Positions 9,877 through 18,686 of a DNA stretch of 64,000 bases are shown in pieces. A program made the position numbers and the translations under genes. The DNA is taken from assembly GCF_004364775.1 (NCBI RefSeq), contig NZ_SOAL01000004.1, forward strand, positions 1-64,000. The letters run 5' to 3'. Within the stretch, counting starts at the first letter, position 1. Each line of letters begins with the position of its first letter. A model generated the notes under the pieces. It worked only from the letters and a program-made list of their open reading frames with translations, was not told the origin of the DNA and searched no databases. The DNA is from Comamonas sp. JUb58. GTDB taxonomy: Bacteria > Pseudomonadota > Gammaproteobacteria > Burkholderiales > Burkholderiaceae_C.

Positions 9877-10239
9877 ATGAGTAACCACACCATCGCCGTC
9901 TACGGCATCCCCAACTGCAGCACCGTCAAAAAAGCCCGTACCTGGCTCGATGCGCAGGGCGTTCAGCACCAGTTCCACGATTTCAAGAAAGCCGGCGTGC
10001 CCGCCAGCCATCTGCCCGACTGGATCGCCAAGGCGAGCTGGGAAAAACTGGTCAACCGCCAAGGCACTACCTGGCGCAAGCTGGATCCCGCCGTGCAGCA
10101 GGCCGTGGCCGATGCAGAAAGCGCCAGCGCGCTGATGATTGCCAACCCCAGCGTCATCAAGCGTCCGGTGGTGGAATGGGCCGATGGCTCCGTCACCGTG
10201 GGCTTTGATGAGGCGCTCTGGAGCAGCAAGATCGCCTGA
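9877..10239 (+). CDS. ArsC/Spx/YffB-like thioredoxin-fold protein
   Basis: 120 residues, the usual length of the family. The motif YGIPNCSTVKKARTWL (about residues 9-24) has a single N-terminal cysteine followed by CxxxxK. This is the YffB/Spx-like pattern and not the full arsenate reductase active site. The fold is related to glutathione-dependent reductases; the function of YffB-type proteins is not settled. The start ATG is 46 bp from the divergent folC start. There is no arsenic resistance gene nearby, so an arsenate role is not supported. Confidence 0.85.
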   Translation: MSNHTIAVYGIPNCSTVKKARTWLDAQGVQHQFHDFKKAGVPASHLPDWIAKASWEKLVNRQGTTWRKLDPAVQQAVADAESASALMIANPSVIKRPVVEWADGSVTVGFDEALWSSKIA

Positions 10240-10441
10240 GCCGATACGGCTGGTCCGTGTTGACCGGCGCTTTACGCGGCGACATGGCACAGATACATGC
10301 CAGGAGCAGCATGTGTGCATGCTGAACTTAATGCCTGCAGCCCAGTCTTAGATATTTGTGCAGGCGGTGTAAAGCGTGTCGCCCAGACTGGGTACTGGCG
10401 CGTTGAGCACCCAGCAACTTATCGCTTTTTTGGAGGCATTC

Positions 10442-11230
10442 ATGCCACATCTGCTCTCAGCCCGCCTGATCGTGTTGGCTGCGCTGTCCACCTTGGCGGC
10501 AGCCAGCCCCTCGGTCTGGGCCCAAAATTACTCGCCCTCGTCTGATCCCTTCTTGCCACAGCAGGCGCCTGGCGCGCAGCCACCGCTACCAGCGGGCGAG
10601 CAGCCTTATGGCCGCGTGCTGTCGGTCACGCCAGCCTACCGCCAGGTCAACACCCCGCAAACCGTCTGCAATGACCAGCAGGTCTATACCGGCCAGCGCA
10701 CCTCCGGCGTGGGCGCCATTACCGGCGCCGTGGTTGGCGGCCTGCTGGGCAATGGCATTGGCCATGGTTTTGGCCGGGCTGCGGCCACCGGCGCGGGCGT
10801 GATCGCCGGCTCGGCGATTGGCAACCAGCTTGAAGGCGGTACGCCCAGCTACCAAACGGTACGGCAATGTGCCAACCAGTACACCACGCAAAACCAGCCC
10901 GATGGCTACAACGTGGAGTATGAATACGCAGGCCGCCGCTACAGCACGCGCACGGCCACCGCCCCCGGCGAATGGCTGCCGCTGAGCGTGCAGCCTGCCG
11001 CAGCGGCCTACGACAACCCGCCGCCCCAGGACTATGCCAACACGGCACCCGAGCCCGGCGTTGTCGTCAGCAGCCAGCCGGTCTACCAGCAGCCGGTGTA
11101 CATGGCACCGCCCCCCGTCTATGTCGCGCCGGCGCCTGTGTACTATGCGCCGCCGCCCGTCATGCTGCAGCCCTCGGTGCAGATTGGAGTGGGCGGTTAC
11201 TGGGGCGGCCATCGCGGCCACTGGCGTTAA
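10442..11230 (+). CDS. Exported glycine-zipper (2TM) envelope protein
   Basis: 262 residues from the ATG at 10442, which follows a TTGGAGG site. A signal peptide spans residues 1-28, ending VWAQ. A glycine-zipper segment (about residues 95-140) has GxxxG repeats such as GAVVGGLLGNGIG, as in the glycine-zipper 2TM family of outer-membrane or periplasmic proteins (SlyB/OsmB-like). The C-terminal 80 residues are rich in Tyr, Pro and Val (YVAPAPVYYAPP). The role is probably structural in the envelope, but no experiment-based function can be assigned. A strong terminator follows, so the gene is monocistronic. Confidence 0.8.
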   Translation: MPHLLSARLIVLAALSTLAAASPSVWAQNYSPSSDPFLPQQAPGAQPPLPAGEQPYGRVLSVTPAYRQVNTPQTVCNDQQVYTGQRTSGVGAITGAVVGGLLGNGIGHGFGRAAATGAGVIAGSAIGNQLEGGTPSYQTVRQCANQYTTQNQPDGYNVEYEYAGRRYSTRTATAPGEWLPLSVQPAAAAYDNPPPQDYANTAPEPGVVVSSQPVYQQPVYMAPPPVYVAPAPVYYAPPPVMLQPSVQIGVGGYWGGHRGHWR

Positions 11231-11279
11231 ATCGGAGCGCCAGCACCTCCCCATGCCACGCATCCTGGCATGACAACCC

Positions 11280-11310
11280 GCAGCAGTGCAGACGCACTGC
11301 TGCTTTTTTA
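11280..11310 (+). terminator. Terminator after the glycine-zipper gene
   Basis: A perfect 10-bp stem, GCAGCAGTGC (11280-11289) and GCACTGCTGC (11294-11303), with loop AGAC and a T run. Confidence 0.85.
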
Positions 11311-11406
11311 TGCCTGCCATGCCGCTCAACTGCCCCACCATGTTCCAGAGACGGGCAAAGGCCTCGCCTACAATGGCGGTTTTCCTCCATTTACCTGTTG
11401 TCTTCC

Positions 11407-11724
11407 ATGATCACTGAGAGCATCGACGGCGTACGCCTCACCACCAAGGCCAATGTTTATTTTGATGGCAAGTGCGTCAGCCACAGCTACCAGCTGGCGG
11501 ACGGCACCAAGCAATCGGTTGGTGTGGTGCTTGCAGCCACCTTGACCTTTGGCACGGCCGCCGCCGAGATCATGGAGTGCGTTGCCGGCGCTTGCGAGTA
11601 CAAGCTCGACGGCAGCGACGAATGGAAAAAGTCCGGCCCTGGCGACAAGTTCAGCGTACCGGCCAACAGCAAGTTCGATATCCGCGTGGCTGAGGCCTAC
11701 CACTACATCTGCCACTACGCCTGA
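11407..11724 (+). CDS. ppnP: Pyrimidine/purine nucleoside phosphorylase (PpnP, DUF1255)
   Basis: A 105-residue single-domain cupin, close to the 94 residues of E. coli PpnP. It phosphorolyses several nucleosides to base and ribose-1-phosphate for salvage. Family features seen are the N-terminal ANVYFDGKCVSH segment, KQSVGVV, and the C-terminal FDIRV...YHYICHY. The ATG at 11407 is preceded by a weak site (TTGTCTTCC), so it may be weakly translated. It is followed 128 bp later by argG on the same strand with no clear terminator between. Confidence 0.88.
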   Translation: MITESIDGVRLTTKANVYFDGKCVSHSYQLADGTKQSVGVVLAATLTFGTAAAEIMECVAGACEYKLDGSDEWKKSGPGDKFSVPANSKFDIRVAEAYHYICHYA

Positions 11725-11795
11725 TTTTTGGGGTCTGCGCCGGGCTAGCTGGCGCATACCTCCCGCTGCACAACGCTGCTCGGGCCCATCGCTGA

Positions 11796-13190
<1,395 letters not shown>

Positions 13191-13218
13191 TTCCGCCAGC
13201 GGAATCCCTTTACTCAGC

Positions 13219-13258
13219 AAAACCGCTGTGTGCCTGCCAAGGCCACGGCGGTTTTTTT
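13219..13258 (+). terminator. Terminator after argG
   Basis: Arms AACCGC (13221-13226) and GCGGTT (13248-13253), extended by GTG/CAC with a bulge, then a seven-T run. Confidence 0.75.
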
Positions 13259-13289
13259 ATCGTCTGGATGCGCTGGGGAAGAACGGTGC

Positions 13290-13667
13290 TCAGGCCTCAG
13301 CTACCAGGTAGACCTTCTTCACAAAGCTGTCCACTTCCCAGTGGCCGGTCCAGCCCTCGGGCATGATGAAATGGTCGCCCACGCCAAAGCGGTGCACAGT
13401 GCCATCAGGGTCGACCAGGCGGCAGTCGCCTTCGACAATCACGCAAAACTCGATATAGCCCTGCACATTGGAGCTGAAGTGGCCGGCGCTGGACTGCCAG
13501 GTGCCCGAGCTCACCTTGCCGCCCAGGCCCTCGAACACATTCATGGTCTGGTACTCGGTATCGCCGCTGATCGGGCGGCTGGGCTTGCCGATGACAGGAT
13601 TGACCAGGGTCTTGGCGGGCCAATGGATGATGGAGATCTTGGAATCGGCGGAGCTGGGATGGGACAT
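13290..13667 (-). CDS. Cupin domain protein (DUF861-like)
   Basis: 125 residues from the ATG at 13667. It is a single conserved beta-barrel. The block GHFSSNVQGYIEFCVIVEG is followed by the turn HRFGVGDHFIMPEGWTGHW, as in the (S)-ureidoglycine aminohydrolase/DUF861 cupins. The usual metal histidines are only partly present, so it may bind a ligand and not act as a metalloenzyme. It lies downstream of aceA on the same strand but is separated from it by a terminator. Function unknown. Confidence 0.75.
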   Translation of the reverse strand: MSHPSSADSKISIIHWPAKTLVNPVIGKPSRPISGDTEYQTMNVFEGLGGKVSSGTWQSSAGHFSSNVQGYIEFCVIVEGDCRLVDPDGTVHRFGVGDHFIMPEGWTGHWEVDSFVKKVYLVAEA

Positions 13668-13754
13668 GGCGGGGATCAAGGAGCTTGTGCAAATGCGCAA
13701 GCAGGCATTATCTGACAGCGCTGCTGCGCGGCGCCTGGCCCCTTTGCGAAAAGC

Positions 13755-13785
13755 CCAAGAAAAGGCGGCTCCGATGGAGCCGCCT
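13755..13785 (-). terminator. Terminator after aceA
   Basis: A perfect stem, AGGCGGCTCC (13763-13772) and GGAGCCGCCT (13776-13785), with a T-rich tail in the leftward direction. Confidence 0.8.
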
Positions 13786-13825
13786 GTTTGCATCTGCCAC
13801 GCCTGCTGGCGTAGCAGCTTGAAGA

Positions 13826-15157
13826 TCAGTGGAACTGCTCTTCTTCGGTCGAGCCGGTCAGCGCCTTGACGCTGGACGAGCCGCCCTGGATCACCGTGGT
13901 CACATCGTCGAAGTAGCCTGCGCCCACTTCCTGCTGGTGCGACACAAAGGTGTAGCCTTGCTCACGGGCAGCGAATTCGGGCTCCTGGATCATTTCCACA
14001 TAGTGCTTCATGCCTTCGCCACGGGCATAGGCGTGGGCAAACTTGAAGGTGTTGTACCAGTTGCTGTGGATGCCAGCCAAGGTGATGAACTGGTACTTGT
14101 AGCCCAGCGCAGCCAGCTCGTCCTGGAATTTGGCAATCGTGGCATCGTCGAGGTTCTTCTTCCAGTTGAAGGACGGCGAGCAGTTGTAGCTCAGCAGCTT
14201 GCCAGGGCTGGTGGCATGCACCGCCTGGGCGAACTCACGGGCAAAGCCCAGGTCCGGCGTGCCGGTCTCGCACCACACCAGATCGGCATAGGGTGCGTAG
14301 GCCACGCCACGGCTGATCGCCTGCTCCAGACCGTTCTTGACACGGTAGAAGCCTTCTTGCGTACGCTCGCCCACCAGGAAGGGCTTGTCATTGGCATCAT
14401 GGTCGCTGGTGATCAGGTTGGCCGCTTCGGCATCGGTGCGGGCCAGCACGATGGTGGGCACGCCCATCACATCGGCGGCAAAGCGCGCAGCGATCAGCTT
14501 CTCGCAGGCTTCATGCGTGGGCACCAGCACCTTGCCACCCATGTGGCCGCACTTCTTGACGGCCGCCAGCTGGTCTTCAAAGTGCACGCCGGCAGCGCCC
14601 GAGGCAATCATGTTCTTCATCAGCTCGAAGGCATTGAGCACGCCGCCAAATCCCGCTTCTGCATCGGCCACGATGGGCAGGAAGTAGTCGATGAACTCCT
14701 TGTCGCCCGGGTTCACGCCCTTGGCCCATTGGATCTCGTCAGCGCGCTTGAAGGTGTTGTTGATGCGGCGCACCATGGTGGGCACCGAGTCATAGGCGTA
14801 GAGCGACTGGTCGGGGTACATGGTCTCCGAGGTGTTGCCGTCCGCCGCCACCTGCCAGCCCGACAGGTAAACCGCTTCCAGACCCGCCTTGGCCTGCTGC
14901 ATGGCCTGGCCGGCAGTGATCGCACCGAAGGCATTCACATAGCCTTTCTTGGCGCCGCCATTGATCTTGTCCCACAGCACCTGGGCACCGCGCTGGGCCA
15001 GGGTGTACTCAGGCTGCACGCTGCCACGCAGACGCACCACATCGGCGGCCGAGTAACCGCGCTTGACGCCCTTCCAACGGGGGTTTTGTGCCCAATCCAA
15101 TTCAAGGGCGGCAATTTGCTGTTCGCGGCTGAGTTGCTGGTTCAGTTTCTGAGACAT
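13826..15157 (-). CDS. aceA: Isocitrate lyase
   Basis: 443 residues, the size of the E. coli-type enzyme, which splits isocitrate to glyoxylate and succinate in the glyoxylate shunt during growth on acetate or fatty acids. The active-site signature KKCGHMGGK is at about residues 200-208. The ATG follows an AGGAGTCC site (read leftward). No malate synthase gene is in the window. The 414-bp upstream gap shared with the divergent EamA exporter carries several dyads that look like operators (listed separately), so expression is probably controlled by carbon source. Confidence 0.97.
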   Translation of the reverse strand: MSQKLNQQLSREQQIAALELDWAQNPRWKGVKRGYSAADVVRLRGSVQPEYTLAQRGAQVLWDKINGGAKKGYVNAFGAITAGQAMQQAKAGLEAVYLSGWQVAADGNTSETMYPDQSLYAYDSVPTMVRRINNTFKRADEIQWAKGVNPGDKEFIDYFLPIVADAEAGFGGVLNAFELMKNMIASGAAGVHFEDQLAAVKKCGHMGGKVLVPTHEACEKLIAARFAADVMGVPTIVLARTDAEAANLITSDHDANDKPFLVGERTQEGFYRVKNGLEQAISRGVAYAPYADLVWCETGTPDLGFAREFAQAVHATSPGKLLSYNCSPSFNWKKNLDDATIAKFQDELAALGYKYQFITLAGIHSNWYNTFKFAHAYARGEGMKHYVEMIQEPEFAAREQGYTFVSHQQEVGAGYFDDVTTVIQGGSSSVKALTGSTEEEQFH

Positions 15158-15270
15158 GGGGGACTCCTGTGGTCAAGTTGGATGAACTAACGGATCGAAA
15201 ACCGGTGGACAGATACCGTCTGTCCATGGCTTTAACTGTACGCCTGCCCCACCGAATATTTTTGTCTTAT

Positions 15271-15284
15271 GTCTTATATAAGAC
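15271..15284. promoter_or_regulatory. Perfect 14-bp palindrome upstream of aceA
   Basis: GTCTTATATAAGAC is its own reverse complement. An extra half site, GTCTTAT, lies directly before it (15264-15270). It sits 114 bp upstream of the aceA start. It resembles operators of GntR-type (FCD) regulators, but the protein that binds it is not known from this sequence. Confidence 0.55.
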
Positions 15285-15323
15285 TAATTTTTAATCATTC
15301 AAAATCAACAAACTACTAACTAT

Positions 15324-15404
15324 ATTTCGCATTAAGAAATGCCATTTCTCGTATTGAGAAATATTGACGCACTGCAATATCGGCATATTTCACAATATGA
15401 GAAT
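15324..15404. promoter_or_regulatory. Three phased operator-like dyads
   Basis: Three related inverted repeats of 7-5-7 form: ATTTCGC-n5-GAAATGC (15324-15342), ATTTCTC-n5-GAGAAAT (15344-15362, perfect) and ATTTCAC-n5-GAGAATC (15387-15405). Their centres are about 20 and 43 bp apart, close to two and four helical turns, which would place bound dimers on one face of DNA. They lie midway between the aceA and EamA starts. Confidence 0.55.
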
Positions 15405-15571
15405 CCGTTTTCAGAACCGCTGCTGTCCAGGCTGCAGTAGCGCTGCCTGCCCGAGGCTGGCCAATTGCGGCATGATGCGGATGGCCCATTGTGCAAAGCG
15501 GATGTGACAGGTTTCTTGCGCTGGCGCCCTCTGCCCTGATCGCCTTGCACTCCCTTACCGTCTTTGCACCC

Positions 15572-16528
15572 ATGCGCATCCATAGCAAGCCCCTGGCTTA
15601 TTTCTACCTGGCACTCAGCATGTCGCTGGTGGGCGCCTATGTGGCGCTCTCCAAGCCGCTGGCCGCCACCTTTCCAGTCCTGTTACTGGCTTGGCTGCGT
15701 TTTGGCATTGGCGGGGTCGCCATGCTGGGTTGGCTCAAACGCCCGGTCACCGAGGCGCCCTTGCCCGCCAAGGCCAAGGGGCTGCTGTTCCTGGAATCCT
15801 TTTTCGGCAACTTTCTCTTCACGCTGTGCATGATCACCGGCGTGTCGATGACCAGCGCCGTCACCGCCAGTGTCACGATGGCGACCATCCCGGCCGCCAT
15901 TGCGCTGCTCAGCTGGTTGGTGCTCAAGGAGCGCATCAGCCTGCGCGTGATGATTGCCATCAGCCTGGCCGTGCTGGGCATCGTGCTGCTGGCCTTTGCC
16001 AAGCCCAGCGCCAGTGCCCATGCGGGCGCGGTGGTGGAGACGGACACCAGCAAGCACTGGCTGGGCCAGCTGCTCTTGGTGGGCGCGGTGTTCTGCGAGG
16101 CCTGCTACGCCGTCATCGGCAAAAAGCTCACCAGCAGCCTGAGCCCCAAGCGCATTGCGGCGCTGATCAACCTCTGGGGCTTTGTGCTGACCCTGCCCTT
16201 TGGCCTGTACCTGGCCTGGCAGTTTGACTTTGGCCAGGTGGGCATGGCCACCTGGTTGCTGCTGCTGGGCTATGCCTTGGCGGCCTGCATGGTCACGGTA
16301 TGGCTCTGGATGACCGGGCTGCAGGTGGTGCCCGCCTCGCAAAGCGCGGTGTTCACGGTGATGCTGCCACTGTCCACCGCGCTGGTCGGCGTGGTGTTTC
16401 TGGGCGAAACACTTAATGGCCTGCAGATGTTGGCCTTTGCGATTGCCGTCTCCAGCCTGGCACTGACCACCTTGCCAATGCCCCTACGTGGCAGAGGGCA
16501 GACAGATTTGCAACGTGAGCCGGATTGA
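15572..16528 (+). CDS. EamA/DMT family transporter
   Basis: A 318-residue inner-membrane protein with about ten hydrophobic helices arranged as two EamA repeats, the standard drug/metabolite transporter build. I chose the ATG at 15572 (MRIHSKPL), which places the first helix at residues 8-28. The best match is to the RhaT/EamA group exporting amino acids or other metabolites; the substrate is unknown. It is divergent from aceA across a gap rich in operator-like dyads. Confidence 0.85.
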   Translation: MRIHSKPLAYFYLALSMSLVGAYVALSKPLAATFPVLLLAWLRFGIGGVAMLGWLKRPVTEAPLPAKAKGLLFLESFFGNFLFTLCMITGVSMTSAVTASVTMATIPAAIALLSWLVLKERISLRVMIAISLAVLGIVLLAFAKPSASAHAGAVVETDTSKHWLGQLLLVGAVFCEACYAVIGKKLTSSLSPKRIAALINLWGFVLTLPFGLYLAWQFDFGQVGMATWLLLLGYALAACMVTVWLWMTGLQVVPASQSAVFTVMLPLSTALVGVVFLGETLNGLQMLAFAIAVSSLALTTLPMPLRGRGQTDLQREPD

Positions 16529-16600
16529 CACCGCCTTGGGAGCCAGTACCATGCTTCGAGGGGAACAGGCCCCAATCTGACCAGAATCAACGCCCTAAGC

Positions 16601-16654
16601 TGCTTGTTGATAGCTTTGATCCATCAACAAAGGTTAGCAAAGCTAAAACAAGCA
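16601..16654. repeat. Long imperfect inverted repeat
   Basis: The arm at 16601-16618 begins TGCTTGTT and ends TAGCTTTG. The arm at 16638-16654 begins CAAAGCTA and ends ACAAGCA. The two pair over about 16 bases with a small internal mismatch around a 19-nt loop. It lies in the 250-bp gap after the EamA gene. It could be a dispersed intergenic repeat or a transcript-end structure. Confidence 0.5.
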
Positions 16655-16663
16655 ACATTTCGA

Positions 16664-16706
16664 GGCAAAAAAATGCGGCGCTCCCTTGGAAAGCGGTTTT
16701 TTTGCC
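16664..16706 (+). terminator. Possible terminator, GGCAAAAAAA/TTTTTTTGCC
   Basis: Ten-base perfect inverted arms (16664-16673 and 16697-16706) around a GC-rich centre. The A/T arms make it a weak but plausible end for the EamA transcript. Confidence 0.4.
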
Positions 16707-16778
16707 GTTAGCATGGCCGTAACCAGCGGAGGGAAACTCTGGCTGGCGATAGAGATATTGACACAAGGAAACCAAAAC

Positions 16779-17066
16779 ATGGCAACCGCATCCAAGACCG
16801 CAGCGCCTGCAAAGAAGCGCACCCCCAACGCAGCTTTCATGAAGCCGCTGACCCCTAGCGCCGAACTTGGCGCCGTTGTGGGCACCGCTCCGCTGCCACG
16901 CACGGAAATCATCAGCAAGCTGTGGGTCTACATCAAGGCCCACAACCTGCAAGACGCCGCCAACAAGCGCATGATCAACGCCGATGACAAGCTCAAGAAG
17001 GTGTTTGGCAAGCCCCAGGTGTCGATGTTCGAGATGGCTGGCCTGATCGGCAAGCACGTCAAGTAA
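16779..17066 (+). CDS. SWIB/MDM2 domain mini-protein
   Basis: 95 residues: a short Ala/Lys/Thr basic tail (1-15), then a single SWIB fold covering almost the rest (about 20-95, with LGAVVGTAPLPRTEIISKLWVYIK and DDKLKKVFG, each read in part). SWIB domains are best known from eukaryotic SWI/SNF complexes and from chlamydial proteins; free-standing versions occur in several betaproteobacteria, with a DNA- or protein-binding role suspected but not shown. The ATG at 16779 follows an ACAAGGAAACC stretch. A strong terminator follows. Confidence 0.85.
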   Translation: MATASKTAAPAKKRTPNAAFMKPLTPSAELGAVVGTAPLPRTEIISKLWVYIKAHNLQDAANKRMINADDKLKKVFGKPQVSMFEMAGLIGKHVK

Positions 17067-17112
17067 GTCATAGCGACGCAGCGCAGCGCAAGCTTTGGCA
17101 CTGCCTCCCAGA

Positions 17113-17140
17113 AACCAGCATCCACCATGCTGGTTTTTTT
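17113..17140 (+). terminator. Terminator after the SWIB gene
   Basis: Stem AACCAGCAT (17113-17121) and ATGCTGGTT (17127-17135), loop CCACC, then a T run. Confidence 0.85.
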
Positions 17141-17489
17141 ACGTCTGTACGCTCCAGGCAGACGCGTTGCCCAGCGCAGCGCCATAAGGGCTGCACTGTT
17201 GGTTGCGCGATGGCACGAGGCGCCCGTTTCAGCAGCCGCTCCATCCTCATTTCAGCGCTTTCTGCCCTCTTTCATTCAGCAATCAGCCACTCATTCCCGG
17301 CTTCCGAGGGCTAGCAGACCCCTCTGAAACCACCAAGTCAGCAGATTTTTTCTGAAACCAGGCTTCAAGCAAGGCATTTGACACACTATTGATTCATAAC
17401 AATAAATATGATCAATCCTGTCTGAATACAGAGGCTATCGCGTACATATCCACCACAGCAGCCCTATTGCGGTCAGGAGATTATTGCGA

Positions 17490-17507
17490 ATGCGACAAAT
17501 TCTTATT
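17490..17507. promoter_or_regulatory. Weak Fur-box-like site before bfd
   Basis: By my count ATGCGACAAATTCTTATT matches 11 of 18 bases of the repeated-hexamer Fur consensus. It lies about 50 bp before bfd. It is supported mainly by the iron-related genes downstream. Confidence 0.3.
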
Positions 17508-17559
17508 TATAATTCGCTTCAGTTATTCACTAGCCAGCCACCACGCTGTTCATCTGACC

Positions 17560-17832
17560 ATGATCGTTTGTGTATGCCGCAGAGTCTCGGACAAAGAGAT
17601 CGCTCGCCACGCGCATGCGGGGATGTCGTTCGATGAGATCCAGTTCGAACTGGGTGTTGGACTGCAATGCGGCTGCTGCGAAGGTTGCGCCCGCGATGTG
17701 GTCGAACAGTGCAGCGCGTCGCGTCCGGTTGCCGCCTTGCGCAATGAGGCAGCAGTGCACCCGGTCCAGCTTGCCACCACCATCATGGAAAGCAAAGCAT
17801 GGAACTCTTCGCCGCTGTCCTCGGTAGCCTGA
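17560..17832 (+). CDS. bfd: Bacterioferritin-associated ferredoxin
   Basis: A 90-residue [2Fe-2S] protein that helps release iron from bacterioferritin. The N-terminal MIVCVCRRVSDKEI and later CGCCEGCA supply the four cluster cysteines in the CxC...CxxC order of the Bfd/BFD-like fold. The C-terminal 25 residues are longer than the minimal 64-residue E. coli protein. The ATG at 17560 starts the conserved MIVCVC. It is upstream of tonB-exbB-exbD, and a small membrane peptide frame overlaps its 3' end. Confidence 0.92.
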   Translation: MIVCVCRRVSDKEIARHAHAGMSFDEIQFELGVGLQCGCCEGCARDVVEQCSASRPVAALRNEAAVHPVQLATTIMESKAWNSSPLSSVA

Positions 17833-17873
17833 TTCTGGTCGCTGCCTCTCTCTGGTGGGTCTTTCAGAAGTAA
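17799..17873 (+). CDS. Candidate 24-residue single-pass membrane peptide
   Basis: An ATG at 17799, seven bases after a GGAAAG stretch, opens a 24-codon frame overlapping the last 34 bases of bfd in another frame. It encodes MELFAAVLGS followed by a hydrophobic run and the ending WWVFQK. About 18 consecutive residues are nonpolar, then Gln-Lys, which is a clean transmembrane helix with a positive end. It is too short for most gene callers. It could form a small membrane subunit associated with the TonB system, or be chance. Conservation of the frame in relatives would decide. Confidence 0.45.
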   Translation: MELFAAVLGSLILVAASLWWVFQK

Positions 17874-17934
17874 GCCACCAACGCATTGATATGCCGTGCT
17901 GCGGCTTGAGGCTGCAGCATTTTTTATTGCCCTT

Positions 17935-18663
17935 ATGCTTTCACCAGACCCTTACAGCCCCTCCAAAAAAATGGGGCGCAATATCGTGGTTACGGGTTCG
18001 GTGCTGGCAGCGCACGTTGCAGGTCTTTGGGCCTTGCAGGCGGGCCTGCTCAAAAGTGCAGCTGTCGAGATGCCCAAGCCAGAACCGGTCATGGTGCAGC
18101 TGATTGCGCCCGAGCCTATGCCCGTGGTTGCGCCGCCCCCTCCCCCGACTCCCAAGCCACCACCGCCCGCACCAACGCCGCCTCCCAAGCCGACGCCCAA
18201 GCCAGTCCCCAAACCTGCGCCCAAGCCCCAGGCTATCAAGGATCCGACGCCTGCGCCTAACGCAGTGACCGGCACCACCGAGGCCCAGCCACCGGCACCG
18301 CCCATCGAGGCACCGCCGCCCGCCCCGCCATCGCCACCACCGGCTCCGCCCGCACCGCCAGCACCTCCACCGCCACCGGTGATCCAGCTACCGTCGAGCA
18401 ATGCCGCCTACCTGAACAATCCTGCTCCGCAGTACCCGGCCATCAGCCGCCGTATGGGCGAGACCGGGACCACGATCGTGCGTGCCTTCATCGACGAAGA
18501 AGGCAAGCCTCAGGAGTTGCAGCTCAAAAAGTCCAGCGGCTATGACCGCCTGGACCAGGCCGCCATGGATACGGTGCGCAAATGGCGCTTCAAGGCAGGC
18601 ACCTCCAACGGAACTCCCCGGCCCATGTGGGTCAACGTGCCCATCAAGTGGGAACTCAATTAA
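17935..18663 (+). CDS. tonB: Energy transducer TonB
   Basis: About 242 residues from the ATG at 17935; an ATG at 17971 (MGRNIVV) or an earlier GTG at 17896 are alternatives, since no clear ribosome-binding site marks the start. It has an N-terminal membrane helix (VTGSVLAAHVAGLWALQ), then a long Pro-rich periplasmic spacer with PPPP and KP repeats. The C-terminal TonB domain has YPAISRRMGETGTT, a conserved block, and ends VPIKWELN. It carries proton-motive energy from ExbB-ExbD to outer-membrane receptors for iron chelates. tonB-exbB-exbD are in one operon. Confidence 0.92.
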   Translation: MLSPDPYSPSKKMGRNIVVTGSVLAAHVAGLWALQAGLLKSAAVEMPKPEPVMVQLIAPEPMPVVAPPPPPTPKPPPPAPTPPPKPTPKPVPKPAPKPQAIKDPTPAPNAVTGTTEAQPPAPPIEAPPPAPPSPPPAPPAPPAPPPPPVIQLPSSNAAYLNNPAPQYPAISRRMGETGTTIVRAFIDEEGKPQELQLKKSSGYDRLDQAAMDTVRKWRFKAGTSNGTPRPMWVNVPIKWELN

Positions 18664-18686
18664 ATCGAACGGAAATAGGATCAGTT

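Larger units (their letters stand above)
15158..15571. other. 414-bp AT-rich regulatory gap between aceA and the EamA exporter
   Basis: No gene is visible. The stretch 15250-15415 is much richer in A and T than its surroundings. It holds a 14-bp perfect palindrome and three related dyads, described in their own entries, plus a further dyad ATATTG/CAATAT (15361-15380). Confidence 0.6.
17067..17559. other. 493-bp gap before bfd
   Basis: Apart from the SWIB terminator I see no gene. The right half (17380-17530) is AT-rich and probably holds the bfd promoter, with a weak Fur-like site. Confidence 0.5.

Noticed and set aside
9877-10239. Arsenate reductase
   Set aside because: The second active-site arginine pattern is not seen and no arsenic genes adjoin, so YffB/Spx-like is the safer call.
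18120-18400. CCA/CCG-rich repeats in tonB
   Set aside because: They are the normal Pro-rich spacer of TonB, in frame throughout.
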